From assembly GCA_029310945.1 (NCBI GenBank), contig JARJFC010000004.1, positions 1 to 64,000 on the forward strand: 64,000 nucleotides of DNA, written 5' to 3'. Numbering within the stretch: the stretch's first letter is position 1; each line of letters opens with the position of its first letter. This document shows positions 1-8,969 of the stretch, piece after piece. The position numbers and the translations under genes were made by a program. Under the pieces are notes generated by a model. It had not been told where the DNA came from and made no database searches. It worked only from the letters and a program-made list of their open reading frames with translations. This DNA comes from Leptospira sp. 96542 (GTDB lineage Bacteria; Spirochaetota; Leptospiria; Leptospirales; Leptospiraceae).

Positions 1-2
1 CG

Positions 3-128
3 GCGATCGGCACGCTGGTCCTGAGCCAGTGCGAAGACGTGCTGGAGCGCTCCTCGCGCCTGTACGAAATCGCCTCGGACTCCGGCGACGTGATCCAGGG
101 GCCGCTGCGGGTGGGCAGCTTCCAGTCC
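3..128 (+). pseudogene. LysR-family regulator fragment (linker region)
   Basis: The frame reads a helix rich in Leu/Glu followed by GDVIQGPLRVGSF, which resembles the linker helix and first strand of the effector domain of LysR-type regulators (G-x-LRVG). Both ends are missing: the window cuts the 5' side, and the frame stops making sense at about 125, where an AraC-like frame takes over. It is a fragment only, with high-GC codon use unlike the rest of the window. The family call is tentative because fewer than 45 residues are available. Confidence 0.45.
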
Positions 129-631
129 GCCACGACTTCGAATCGCCCGGGGGCAGCCGCTGCCTGGTGTTGGACAGCACGCATCCGGCCTGGGCGGACT
201 GCGGCTGCCAGCCCCACCGACCAGCGCAGGTCGCGGCGTTGGCGAACTACCTGGCGCAGGCCTGGCCGCAGCCCCTGGCCTTGAGCCATGCACCCGCGCT
301 CCTGCTGGACGCCTGGCGGGCACCGAAGGCGATGCACAGGCCGCGCCGCCCCATCGACTGGCTGGCGCTGAGCGCCTGGGTCGAGGCGCGGTTGCACAGC
401 CCGCTCAGCGTCGCCACCCTGGCGCAACACGTCCATCTGAGCCCCTCACAATTCGCGGCCCGTTGCCACGAGGCCCATGGCATGGGCCCGCAGGCTTGGC
501 TGCAAGGGCAGCGTCTGAGCCAGGCACGGGCGCTGCGGGCCGCGGGCGGGTCGGTGCGGGAAGTGGCGCGGCGCACGGGCTACCGATCGCCCTCCGCCCT
601 CACGGCGGCGCTGCGACGAAACAGCACGTAA
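129..631 (+). pseudogene. AraC-family regulator, C-terminal fragment
   Basis: Starting at RHDFESPGG, the frame reads like the end of a cupin-type sensing domain, then a linker, then an AraC DNA-binding domain. The first helix-turn-helix is around SVATLAQHVHLSPSQFAARC, and the second around GSVREVARRTGYRSPSALTAALRR. The stop is TAA at 629-631. The N-terminus is not present: the upstream sequence in this frame is the out-of-frame LysR-like piece. Codon use is strongly GC-rich, as in beta- or gammaproteobacteria, and no Leptospira-like feature is seen. It is probably not part of this genome. Confidence 0.6.
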
Positions 632-748
632 GCATCTCGGCCTGCGGTCGGCGTGCAGCAGCACCCTCAGACCAGCGAAACGCAACGACAGGCCAGCGAT
701 CCGCGACGGACCCGGTTCTTACACTGCGCACCCATGCACGCCAATCTT

Positions 749-1752
<1,004 letters not shown>

Positions 1753-1758
1753 ATTACT

Positions 1759-1772
1759 CTTGTTAAAGAATA
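1759..1772 (-). promoter_or_regulatory. boxA-like antitermination element before 23S
   Basis: The minus strand reads TATTCTTTAACAAG just ahead of the 23S 5' end. It matches the bacterial boxA core (CTTTAACA) that recruits the NusB/NusE antitermination complex in rRNA operons. Position and match support the call; function is inferred. Confidence 0.55.
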
Positions 1773-1878
1773 ACATTTCCTAAAGTTTTTTTGTTCGTCT
1801 TTTTTGATGACCATACATGACTCGGCGTCTGTATGGCCCTCGGCGCATTGTTTGTTTTCTTTACAATGTCGTATATAT

Positions 1879-1891
1879 GTTGTCAAAGAAC
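1879..1891 (-). promoter_or_regulatory. second boxA-like element in rrl leader
   Basis: The minus strand reads GTTCTTTGACAAC, about 125 bases upstream of the mature 23S end. It resembles boxA and repeats the TTCTTT-ACAA pattern of the proximal element. Its TTGACA could alternatively be a -35 box. Confidence 0.4.
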
Positions 1892-2053
1892 GAATGTTTC
1901 CCTATCGACTAGTCTCCCAAGAGTTTTCTCGTAGAATCCCAGATTGTCGGTTATTCGTTTTGCTTTCGCAAAGGAAGTTCTGCCCTTCCCGCGCCCACAG
2001 TCACCTGCAAGCTACCGATTCCACAAATCGCAAAGATCCGTGCGGTAAAAACC

Positions 2054-2081
2054 AAAGTAATTTCAAGACGCACCTTGTCAA
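2054..2081 (-). promoter_or_regulatory. candidate rrl promoter
   Basis: On the minus strand a perfect TTGACA (2076-2081) is followed, after 16 bases, by TACTTT (2054-2059). An AT-rich stretch that could act as an UP element lies just upstream. It would start a transcript of about 295 bases of leader before the mature 23S end, containing both boxA-like elements. The -10 is a poor match, so the call is moderate. Confidence 0.4.
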
Positions 2082-2354
2082 ACTCGTTTTATAAAAATTA
2101 TCCAATCCATCGCAAAAAAATCATACAAAAAGATAAAATAAAATGAAGGATTACATAGAAATTACGAATAAAATCGCTAAGAACCAGAGAGTGGCCAGAA
2201 GAATCGGCAAACGAAAGCAGATTATGTCTCATTAGGTGGTGCCGGGAGGGAATTAAGGAAAAGCCCAGCGCAGTTTCGGATCCGAGCGAGCGAAGATATA
2301 AACCGAGAGACAAGCGGCCGTTATTTGGCGAATAACAAAATCACAGCTTTTTTT

Positions 2355-2422
2355 GTTACAAAAAGTTCGCAGTTTCGCATATTCCGCGTTAGGTTGCGAG
2401 GCAAACCCTCACTCCCGCGAAC
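2355..2422 (-). terminator. Structured 3' end of gpx-ohrR operon
   Basis: On the minus strand the end of ohrR and its 3' flank can fold with GTTCGC (2417-2422) pairing with GCGAAC (2365-2370), an inner GAGG/CCTC hairpin, and TTTTTG directly after the closing stem. This looks like a rho-independent terminator that begins inside the last codons. The large, partly unpaired interior makes it less certain than a simple hairpin. Confidence 0.4.
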
Positions 2423-2852
2423 AAAATTGATCAAGGATGGACTTTAACTTAATAGCTTCCGATTCAGATACATTGGAATCAGCGAACAAACGAGCCGGTA
2501 TGGAACGAGCCTTTTCTTTCAATGATTTTCCCATTGGGGTAAGCCGAATAGAAACGATACGCTCATCCTTGGACGACCTTTCACGTACAATCAAATGCGA
2601 ACTTTCCATACGTTTGAGTAGTGGAGTTAAAGTTCCTGAATCCAAATCGAGCCTATGCCCAATTTCACTGACAGTCAACTCATGACTTTCCCATAAAACA
2701 AGCATTACAAGGTACTGGGGATACGTAAGGCCTAATTCCGCAAGGAGCGGACGATATAGTTTTTGCAAACGATGCATAGAAGAATAAAGCGAAAAACAGA
2801 TTTGGTTCTCCAAAAGGAGAACCGCATCCGATTTATGCTTATGTTTGGACAA
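2409..2852 (-). CDS. OhrR-type MarR-family redox regulator
   Basis: A winged-helix repressor of about 147 residues. Near its N-terminus it has ENQICFSLYSS, matching the NQ-[IL]-CF-[AL]-LY sequence around the peroxide-sensing Cys of OhrR proteins (here Cys19). The wing region DLDSGTLTPLLKRMESSHLI is typical of MarR. A second Cys near the C-terminus (DQFCSRE) could be the resolving Cys, as in two-Cys OhrR. I place the start at a TTG inside the 3' end of gpx, giving a 14-base overlap; upstream ATGs would encode an unrelated 26-residue extension read from gpx in another frame. It probably represses its own operon through the palindrome upstream of gpx and is released by organic peroxides. Confidence 0.85.
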   Translation of the reverse strand: MSKHKHKSDAVLLLENQICFSLYSSMHRLQKLYRPLLAELGLTYPQYLVMLVLWESHELTVSEIGHRLDLDSGTLTPLLKRMESSHLIVRERSSKDERIVSIRLTPMGKSLKEKARSIPARLFADSNVSESEAIKLKSILDQFCSRE

Positions 2853-3324
2853 GTTTTTCAATGTCCTTTTCGATGGCCTCTGGTTTTGTAACGGGTGCAT
2901 ACCGTTTAATAACGTTTCCATTGCGATCAATCAAAAATTTGGTGAAATTCCATTTTACATCCAATGAGCCAAATATTCCCGGAGCCTTTTTTTTCAAATG
3001 TAAATAAAGAGGATCCGTATTGGGTCCATTCACTTCTAATTTTGAAAAAATCGGAAATGTTGTTTGGAAAGTTCGTTCACAGAATAATTTTATCTCGCTA
3101 TCTGAACCTGGCTCTTGTTCTCCAAATTGGTTGCAAGGAAACGCCAAAACCTCAAACCCCTTATCTTTCCACCTTTCGTAAGTCTCTTGCAGCCCCTTGT
3201 ATTGAGGTGTAAACCCGCATTGGCTCGCTGTATTGACAATGAGTAAAACCTTATTCTTGAAGGTATCAAGCTTGATATCTTCCGACCCACGTTTCACCTT
3301 GAGATTATAAAATTCATCTGACAT
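2839..3324 (-). CDS. Glutathione peroxidase family thiol peroxidase
   Basis: 161 residues with the thioredoxin-like GPx fold. The peroxidatic Cys36 sits in NTASQCGFTPQY, Gln70 in FGEQEPG, and Trp125-Asn126 in VKWNFTKFL, completing the usual GPx tetrad with Cys instead of selenocysteine. Such bacterial enzymes normally reduce hydroperoxides with thioredoxin rather than glutathione. The chosen ATG has GAGG upstream; an earlier in-frame codon lies inside the operator palindrome and is unlikely. The gene is first in an operon with the OhrR-like regulator, which suggests induction by organic hydroperoxide. Confidence 0.9.
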   Translation of the reverse strand: MSDEFYNLKVKRGSEDIKLDTFKNKVLLIVNTASQCGFTPQYKGLQETYERWKDKGFEVLAFPCNQFGEQEPGSDSEIKLFCERTFQTTFPIFSKLEVNGPNTDPLYLHLKKKAPGIFGSLDVKWNFTKFLIDRNGNVIKRYAPVTKPEAIEKDIEKLVQT

Positions 3325-3344
3325 TCTTTTGACCCTCGTTACAC

Positions 3345-3364
3345 TTATATTGTGCACAATATAA
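3345..3364 (-). promoter_or_regulatory. Perfect 20-bp palindrome, probable OhrR operator
   Basis: TTATATTGTGCACAATATAA is an exact inverted repeat lying 21 bases upstream of the gpx start. MarR/OhrR repressors bind AT-rich palindromes of this length that overlap a promoter. A -35-like TTGCAT lies upstream on the minus strand and a -10-like TATAAG overlaps the palindrome. The OhrR-like gene is in the same operon, so autoregulation is the natural inference. Confidence 0.65.
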
Positions 3365-3706
3365 TTTCATGCAATCTTTTTTTTGAATTTTTTATGCTTC
3401 AAAAATGAGTAATCTACACAAAAAACTGCCTCCTAAGACCACCGAGTAAATCAGACTATTTTCGATTTCAAGCAAACCCCTCCTCTAAACACAATGCATA
3501 AACTTTATAATATACAGAACAAACCTCAACCTACCGCTTTTCCATACCACCTCGCAAAAATTTAAGTTGCGGAGGCAAGTATCTGTATATTCGAATTTAC
3601 TGATATATTTTCCTTAATATCAAGAGCCTTATTTTGCAAAATAAAAATAACTTGCAAAAATGGAATAAATAAAAAAATTTCTAATTGTCCCATCATGCAT
3701 CTATCT
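3365..3706. other. Intergenic region between divergent genes
   Basis: 342 AT-rich bases between gpx (minus) and the next plus-strand gene. It contains an imperfect hairpin near 3550-3575 (CCTCGCAA against TTGCGGAGG with one bulge) and a small TGATAT/ATATCA hairpin near 3600. No credible coding frame, tRNA or clear ribosome site was seen. Promoters for the gene at 3707 must lie here, but none is convincing. Confidence 0.4.
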
Positions 3707-4735
3707 ATGAAAAAAATATCCATTTTCGTTTTATTTATCCTGGCTACTCAGGTTTTTGCCATAAATACAGTCATTCTCAAAAACGGAACGAATGTCAAAG
3801 GAACTGTCATCGGTCAAGATGACAAAGGACTCACAATTAAATCTGCCGATGGAACAAATCAGACTTATTCAAAAAATCAAATCTTAAAGGTAATTTATAA
3901 AGACCTTTCCGAACAAGAAGCGGCATCAATTCGGATTGCTGAAGAAAAAAAGATAAAGGAGAAGGAAGAAAAAGAACGACTAAAAAAAGAAAAAGAAGAA
4001 CAACTAGCCAACGAAAGAGAAAAAAAACGTTTGGAGGAGGAAATAAAAAAACAGGACATCCTTTCTAAAACGGAAGAAGAAAAAATTCGAAACATGAGAG
4101 AAAAGGAAGCGAAAGCAGAAGCAGACTGGCTCGCCAATCGCAAGTTAGGCCCATCCAAAGCAACTATGAATTGCGGTGGAAAATGGAATATACTTTGGCG
4201 TTCAGCACTCCTTCCTGGTTGGGGTCAATGGTGTGCTGGTAACAAGGGCTCGGCAATTGGTTTTGCAGGAGCTTTTTTGGGAACAACATACTACACATTG
4301 GGAACTTTACAAACCTCAAATGATAACACGAAAAACCAATATGAAAATTTATCATTACTAAACCAACTTGTTGGCCCACCCGCACAGTTCACTGCACAAA
4401 ACATTTCTTTACCAAACGAGTTCATCGGAGTCTTTCTTGCCGCATCGATCACCGACGACTTTGTTGCAAAATCAAAACAAGAAGCACAAGTTGCGAATGC
4501 AAAATACATTGGTGGTCTTTCCATTATGGGCATCATTTACATTTCAAATATAATCAATGCATTTTGGATTGGGAAAGATACGTATCCCGAACGACCGAAG
4601 GTTTCTCTCTTTGGAAAAGAAATCAAAGAAGGCTTCGACTGGGAGACAAAATGGGACAACCCGGAAACGTTTTTACCCACCAAACAACAATTTAACTCCA
4701 CTTACGGAGAAATAAGATACTCTTTGTTTTTCTAA
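3707..4735 (+). CDS. Secreted coiled-coil protein with PGWGQ membrane domain
   Basis: About 342 residues. A signal peptide (MKKISIFVLFILATQVFA) leads into a small beta-rich region (VILKNGTNVKGTVIGQDDKGL) of the kind found before bacterial envelope domains. A long, highly charged Lys/Glu coiled coil of about 70 residues follows. The C-terminal half starts with LWRSALLPGWGQ, the signature of the DUF5683-like small membrane domain, with hydrophobic segments such as AIGFAGAFLGTTYY and GGLSIMGIIYISNII. The function is unknown. Spirochaetes have many proteins of this design. It lies 11 bases before a lipoprotein gene, so the two are probably co-transcribed. The start at the second Met keeps the signal peptide compact. 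Confidence 0.75.
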   Translation: MKKISIFVLFILATQVFAINTVILKNGTNVKGTVIGQDDKGLTIKSADGTNQTYSKNQILKVIYKDLSEQEAASIRIAEEKKIKEKEEKERLKKEKEEQLANEREKKRLEEEIKKQDILSKTEEEKIRNMREKEAKAEADWLANRKLGPSKATMNCGGKWNILWRSALLPGWGQWCAGNKGSAIGFAGAFLGTTYYTLGTLQTSNDNTKNQYENLSLLNQLVGPPAQFTAQNISLPNEFIGVFLAASITDDFVAKSKQEAQVANAKYIGGLSIMGIIYISNIINAFWIGKDTYPERPKVSLFGKEIKEGFDWETKWDNPETFLPTKQQFNSTYGEIRYSLFF

Positions 4736-4746
4736 AGGCACACCAT

Positions 4747-6537
4747 ATGAAAATAGACGAAAAATCAATTAACAGCAAACATTCAAACCAATTAAGTTTA
4801 ATAACAAAAACCAAGAAAATTAAATTATGGATTTTCACTCTTATTTTTGTTTTTATGAACAATTGTACATTGTTCAAAGAATCACCGTTTGACCCCAATG
4901 GGGAACTCGCCACAATTCTCAACTTAATTAGGATGGGCAATTTATTTCGCAATTTCACCACACAAAGTAATTATGTATTTTTGTTTCATATAAAAGATTC
5001 AAACGGAGCGCCACTCAATGGCAAATACGTTAAATACACGGTTTATAACGAAGCAGATGAAAATGGAGAAGTTGGAACTGAATTTAACACTCTAATTGAT
5101 GTTAATGGTAGATCCTTTTTAGGTTTTTCTGAAAGAGGTATCGCGAAAGTTAAAGTTTTCAATAATTTAAGTGACACCGAATCCATTGGCGAATTTCAGT
5201 TTAGACTATATCCAGATTTGACAAATTCTAATTTTAATTTTCTTTCTATTTCAGGAAATGTCTCTCCTAGTTTGGACGATTTGAGTGCCTATGCAAACGG
5301 ACTCGGAACCAATTATACATTAGAATATTTAGGAAGTGCAAACAACAGGCAATTTTTACAGATAACAGTTCAAAAATCTTTTGGATCTTCAGAAAATACA
5401 TCAGATATTTATATTATCTCCAGTACAGATGGATTAAACTATAATACAGTTACAAAAATTGATGGTATCGATGTTAATTATTCAACATCCTCAAATAACA
5501 AATCAGAAGTCAAAATTTCAAAAGTAACATTCAATGGGTTCGAATATATTTTTTTCCTTGGGGAAATAAAATCTGTGATCGCTCCTATTTCCGTCCAAGC
5601 ACATAAAAATCTTGTGGTTCGTTTGCCTTCAAATTTTATACCAAGGGCAGTCACAGCAGAACCATTAATATTACCCAGTGACTATGAAATCAATTCGTTA
5701 CGACCATCTTCTCCAGAAGCACCACAAAACTTACCTACTTTGTCTTTTGGAAATCGTTTCCTAATCTCTCCCTATAAAGCTGCAGATACGATATACGTAC
5801 CTATGTTAATTGACCTAACAGGATCTACTCCGATTGTTTTTTCTGGCGTAGGGAGTTGCGCCTTCAATAACTCTTATTCATATAATTATTATAAAATCTT
5901 TCAATATGAAGGAATTGATTATCTTCATTGTAGAGAAAGTGGTTTAATTTCACAAAACTATACAATGAATTCTATTCGTTCCTATGATTATCATAATAAT
6001 GAAATCACTTTTAACACGGGAGGAGATAACTACCAGTCACCTCCATTTGTTACACCCAAAATGAAACTCATAGGCATAGTTGGCAACGTTAGCCCTTATA
6101 ATGGTTACCGTTTTCCCGTGAGTGGACAATATTTAAATACAAACCCTACGATTAGTATGGACACAAATCCGATTACTGGGCTCACAACTTCCATCACAGC
6201 ACAAGGAACAATCAGAGACACGAAAATTTCAGATGGTAATGAATTTGTTATTCTATCTGATAATTATAGCCTACAACCTGCCGTTTCTGTAGACATTTTT
6301 AAATCGTCTGATGATTTCAATACAGCAACGAAACTTTCACCAGTACCAACAACCTATGGGATGTCTGGACTGAATTTTGAACAATTCCAAACTAGTAACG
6401 GGACGATTAACCTAACTTGGTTTAGCTCGCAAGCAAATGGCGTCGGCAGTTTCCCTGTTTACCTACAACGAACCTCTGGAAGTGATGATTCTTGGAATGA
6501 AATTCCAAGAATCATTAAAATCACACAACAAAACTAG
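4747..6537 (+). CDS. Large Leptospira-type lipoprotein, function unknown
   Basis: 596 residues. The N-terminus has a hydrophobic segment (LWIFTLIFVFMNNC) ending in a loose spirochaetal lipobox, then CTLFKESPFDPNGEL, a sequence style repeated in many Leptospira lipoproteins after the acylated Cys. The rest is rich in Asn, Ser, Thr and Tyr with alternating hydrophobic residues, suggesting beta-structured, surface-facing domains. One early segment (LFHIKDSNGAPLNGKYVKYTVYNEADENGEVG) reads like a bacterial Ig-like or carboxypeptidase-regulatory-like fold. No enzyme motif was seen. It follows the coiled-coil gene closely on the same strand and ends four bases from the convergent hydrolase gene. Confidence 0.75.
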   Translation: MKIDEKSINSKHSNQLSLITKTKKIKLWIFTLIFVFMNNCTLFKESPFDPNGELATILNLIRMGNLFRNFTTQSNYVFLFHIKDSNGAPLNGKYVKYTVYNEADENGEVGTEFNTLIDVNGRSFLGFSERGIAKVKVFNNLSDTESIGEFQFRLYPDLTNSNFNFLSISGNVSPSLDDLSAYANGLGTNYTLEYLGSANNRQFLQITVQKSFGSSENTSDIYIISSTDGLNYNTVTKIDGIDVNYSTSSNNKSEVKISKVTFNGFEYIFFLGEIKSVIAPISVQAHKNLVVRLPSNFIPRAVTAEPLILPSDYEINSLRPSSPEAPQNLPTLSFGNRFLISPYKAADTIYVPMLIDLTGSTPIVFSGVGSCAFNNSYSYNYYKIFQYEGIDYLHCRESGLISQNYTMNSIRSYDYHNNEITFNTGGDNYQSPPFVTPKMKLIGIVGNVSPYNGYRFPVSGQYLNTNPTISMDTNPITGLTTSITAQGTIRDTKISDGNEFVILSDNYSLQPAVSVDIFKSSDDFNTATKLSPVPTTYGMSGLNFEQFQTSNGTINLTWFSSQANGVGSFPVYLQRTSGSDDSWNEIPRIIKITQQN

Positions 6538-6540
6538 AAT

Positions 6541-7458
6541 TTAAAAATTGGGTATCTCTTTCAAAAATTCCAAAATCAACTTTTCATACTCACCAAAATT
6601 GGTATTAATAGATTTTCCATGTGGCGCGTTCCAGTCAGTAAGAGCCAACTGTTTTTTTTCCGATTGTAAAACTGAAAAAATTTCTTCCGAATGGGAAAAG
6701 GGAGTAAACTCATCTGCTTTGGAATGAACAAGTAACACAGGTATGGTGATTTTTTTGGCACTGTTCCAAGGTGACACTTTGTCCACAATGAAATCTGCTC
6801 TAAGCTCTGCGATGGAGAGAGCAATCGGTGAAACAATCAGAACAACTGGTGAATACAAATCCACCGCACGTTTTTCAATGATGGACCGCATATCTTTGTA
6901 AGGTGAGTCGGCGATCACAAAAGCAATTTCGGATTTTCCTTCGGCAAATTGTAAAGCAGTGGCTGCCCCATAGGATTCTCCCAAGATGCCAATATTGGTT
7001 TCTGGAATGGCACTCACCTCTGAAAAATATTCCATCGCCCGGTCTAAATCAATTTTTTCATTATAACCATAGGTTCCGTATAGACCTCCACTCTCTCCAT
7101 GATGACGTGCATCATATGCAAAAATACTACAACCTCTCTTCCAAAAGAGCGGTGCGTATTTAAGCACTGCATACCTTGTGCCCGTATGCCCATGGAGTAA
7201 CAACACTCCGCATTTTTTTTTCAAAGGATTTTTGAAAAACCAACCGCGGAGACTGATGCCACCATTTTGGAAGCGGAGTGATTCGGGGGTTGGCAATCCG
7301 AAATCTCCAAAACCAGAGACTTTTAAATTGGTTTTATTTTCGTCCAAAGACCGCACTTTGAAGGCAATGATTTCTGAGGAAAAATAATAACCAATCGAAA
7401 CGAGTAAAAGTAGAATAATGATTGTGAGTGTGATTAAGACGCGTATTTTCTTCTGCAT
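6541..7458 (-). CDS. Membrane-anchored alpha/beta hydrolase
   Basis: About 305 residues. One N-terminal membrane segment (VLITLTIIILLLLVSIGYYF) is followed by an alpha/beta hydrolase domain: oxyanion region LLLHGHTGTR, nucleophile elbow GESYGAA, acid in HSKADEFTP, and a C-terminal His in APHGKS. This set resembles the BAAT/prolyl-oligopeptidase-like hydrolases (YqkD/FrsA style) rather than lipases. The catalytic domain would face the periplasm. The ATG is preferred over an upstream TTG that lacks a ribosome site. Substrate unknown. Confidence 0.82.
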   Translation of the reverse strand: MQKKIRVLITLTIIILLLLVSIGYYFSSEIIAFKVRSLDENKTNLKVSGFGDFGLPTPESLRFQNGGISLRGWFFKNPLKKKCGVLLLHGHTGTRYAVLKYAPLFWKRGCSIFAYDARHHGESGGLYGTYGYNEKIDLDRAMEYFSEVSAIPETNIGILGESYGAATALQFAEGKSEIAFVIADSPYKDMRSIIEKRAVDLYSPVVLIVSPIALSIAELRADFIVDKVSPWNSAKKITIPVLLVHSKADEFTPFSHSEEIFSVLQSEKKQLALTDWNAPHGKSINTNFGEYEKLILEFLKEIPNF

Positions 7459-7741
7459 TTCATTCGTTTTCGTCCAAGGTGCTAAGAATTTCAAGAATAA
7501 TTGTGGTAAATGGAAGGAGAATGTTAACCCAGAGAGGGTTCGCTTGAAGATCAGGCAACTAATCTAGGTTTATCGTTTTTATACTCTTCTGCAATTTCAC
7601 GTGCGCCCGCTCAACAATTTTTACTCTTCAAGTTTGATCCTTCCTTTTGTTTCAGCGAAGATTTTTAGAAAGATTACAGATTTCCACCCAGCTCTAACAA
7701 AAAAATATTGCCTAAATACAAAAATCTCTCAAATTTTCAAC

Positions 7742-8362
7742 ATGCGTAACATTCTCTTATTTTCTATTTTATTTGTTCAATGTATCGGCTTTACCCATTG
7801 TCGCTCTATGGACGCGGCTGTCCAGTACCCGGAAGCACGAAAAGAAGGCCTTGGCGTTTCCAAAGTAGCAGTTCTCATGTTTGACATTGATGATGCCAAC
7901 TGGGGAGATGAATTTACAGATGCGGTTTCTCTTCACATTGCGAAATCACTCCCAGTGCGGGTTATTGAAAGAGAACAATTATCAAAAGTTGTCAACGAAC
8001 AAAGTTTTTCTAAAACTGGCATCATCGACACACAAACAGCCGTTCGCTTGGGAAAGGTTCTAGGAGTTGATGCTTTGGTTTTTGGCCGGGGTTCCGCACT
8101 TCGCAAATATGATGCAAAAAATAAACAAATTCCCAATTTAGTGGACACTGTTTCGTTGAAAATTGTTCATATAGAAAGTGGTCATGTGATTGTGAATGCG
8201 AGGAAAAAACCGGGTGCAGATTGGACGATCACCAATATTTTAAAATTTAGTATGAGTTTCGGGTTTATATGGAACCGTGAGGATATTCTCATTGATTCCT
8301 GCCAATATGACCATGTGGCTGAAAATTTGGTAGATCGAATTGTATCTGAACTGAAAAAATGA
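7742..8362 (+). CDS. CsgG/LpoB-like lipoprotein
   Basis: 206 residues from the ATG that opens a lipoprotein signal (MRNILLFSILFVQCIGFTHC; either Cys14 or Cys20 could be acylated). The mature part reads VSKVAVLMFDIDDANWGDEFTDAVSLHIAKSLPV, then IEREQLSKVV and a Val-Leu-Gly-Val-Asp-Ala-Leu-Val-Phe-Gly strand. This is the pattern of the CsgG/TolB-N-like fold in envelope lipoproteins: a sequence for finding a family member, an ER/E-Q-L segment, and a GVDALV-G strand. It may sit at the outer membrane. No partner gene is adjacent. The much longer possible N-terminus lacks a ribosome site and is rejected. Confidence 0.72.
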   Translation: MRNILLFSILFVQCIGFTHCRSMDAAVQYPEARKEGLGVSKVAVLMFDIDDANWGDEFTDAVSLHIAKSLPVRVIEREQLSKVVNEQSFSKTGIIDTQTAVRLGKVLGVDALVFGRGSALRKYDAKNKQIPNLVDTVSLKIVHIESGHVIVNARKKPGADWTITNILKFSMSFGFIWNREDILIDSCQYDHVAENLVDRIVSELKK

Positions 8363-8436
8363 ATTTGTAAGAACTTCTGTAACGTCAAATAGTATCATAA
8401 GCATATTTTGGATGATTATAAATAAAAAGGTAGATT

Positions 8437-8907
8437 ATGAAAATTAATATTGGAATCCCCGAATCAGAAAGAAGTGCCATCTCCGAATCGTTAAAAAAAC
8501 TACTCGCAGATACGTACACTTTGTACCAAAAAACACATAGTTATCACTGGAATGTTACAGGCCCTATGTTTCAAACTTTACACACTCTCTTTATGACACA
8601 GTATACTGAATTATGGAATGCAATTGATCCTATTGCTGAAAGAATTCGTTCCTTAGGTTATTATGCACCAGTTAGCGGCAGTGAGTTTGCTAGTTATTCG
8701 AGCATCCCCGAAGATAAATCTGTTCCAAAAGCAACAGATATGATAAAAAATTTAGTGGAAGGGAACGAAGCGGTCATTCGAACTGCAAGAGCAGCTTACG
8801 CACCAGCTGAAAAAGGTAATGACCAAGCAACTTTAGATCTCCTCACCCAAAGGCTTGACATCCACGAAAAAACAGCGTGGATGCTTCGTTCTTTGCTGGA
8901 AGAATAA
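8437..8907 (+). CDS. dps: Dps ferritin-like DNA-protection protein
   Basis: 156 residues, the usual length. The ferroxidase ligands fall at the expected spacing: His37 (SYHWNV), His49 (TLHTLF), Asp64 and Glu68 (DPIAERI), i.e. H-x11-H-x14-D-x3-E. Dps forms a dodecamer that oxidises Fe(II) with hydrogen peroxide, stores ferric iron and protects DNA. The start has GGTAG upstream. The leader is AT-rich and contains GATTATAAAT close to the gene, a possible half-site for a Fur/PerR-type regulator; this is only suggestive. Confidence 0.93.
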   Translation: MKINIGIPESERSAISESLKKLLADTYTLYQKTHSYHWNVTGPMFQTLHTLFMTQYTELWNAIDPIAERIRSLGYYAPVSGSEFASYSSIPEDKSVPKATDMIKNLVEGNEAVIRTARAAYAPAEKGNDQATLDLLTQRLDIHEKTAWMLRSLLEE

Positions 8908-8969
8908 AAAACAAAAAGAATAAAATAAAACTTAGGTGGGAAGCAGAATGGTTACTAGTTTAAAAAATA

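Larger units (their letters stand above)
1..748. other. GC-rich foreign segment, probable chimeric join
   Basis: This stretch is strongly GC-rich, while everything after it is AT-rich. It contains pieces of two different regulator families in two reading frames and then runs without any boundary element into the antisense of a 23S rRNA gene. The right junction is near 745-755, where similarity to 23S rRNA stops in mid-gene. A second internal join lies near 122-131. The simplest reading is proteobacterial contaminant DNA joined artificially to a Leptospira contig end at a collapsed rRNA repeat. True transfer into rrl is possible in principle but would have destroyed the rRNA gene. Confidence 0.75.
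1753..2354. other. Non-coding region upstream of rrl
   Basis: About 600 bases without a convincing gene. The part nearest rrl is probably the rRNA leader; it includes a small hairpin (CCATAC at 1811-1816 pairing with GTATGG) and the two boxA-like elements. The rest, up to the end of the ohrR terminator region, shows no RNA gene or mobile element that I recognise. A 71-codon TTG-started frame on the minus strand has no ribosome site or family resemblance and is not annotated. Confidence 0.5.

Noticed and set aside
1..748. Genomic island or recent transfer from a proteobacterium
   Set aside because: The segment ends inside a 23S rRNA gene and is itself made of two unrelated gene pieces, with no integrase, repeat or attachment site. 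An artificial join explains it better.
2098..2313. 71-codon minus-strand frame upstream of rrl
   Set aside because: TTG start, no ribosome site, no family resemblance, and it lies between the ohrR terminator and the rRNA promoter.
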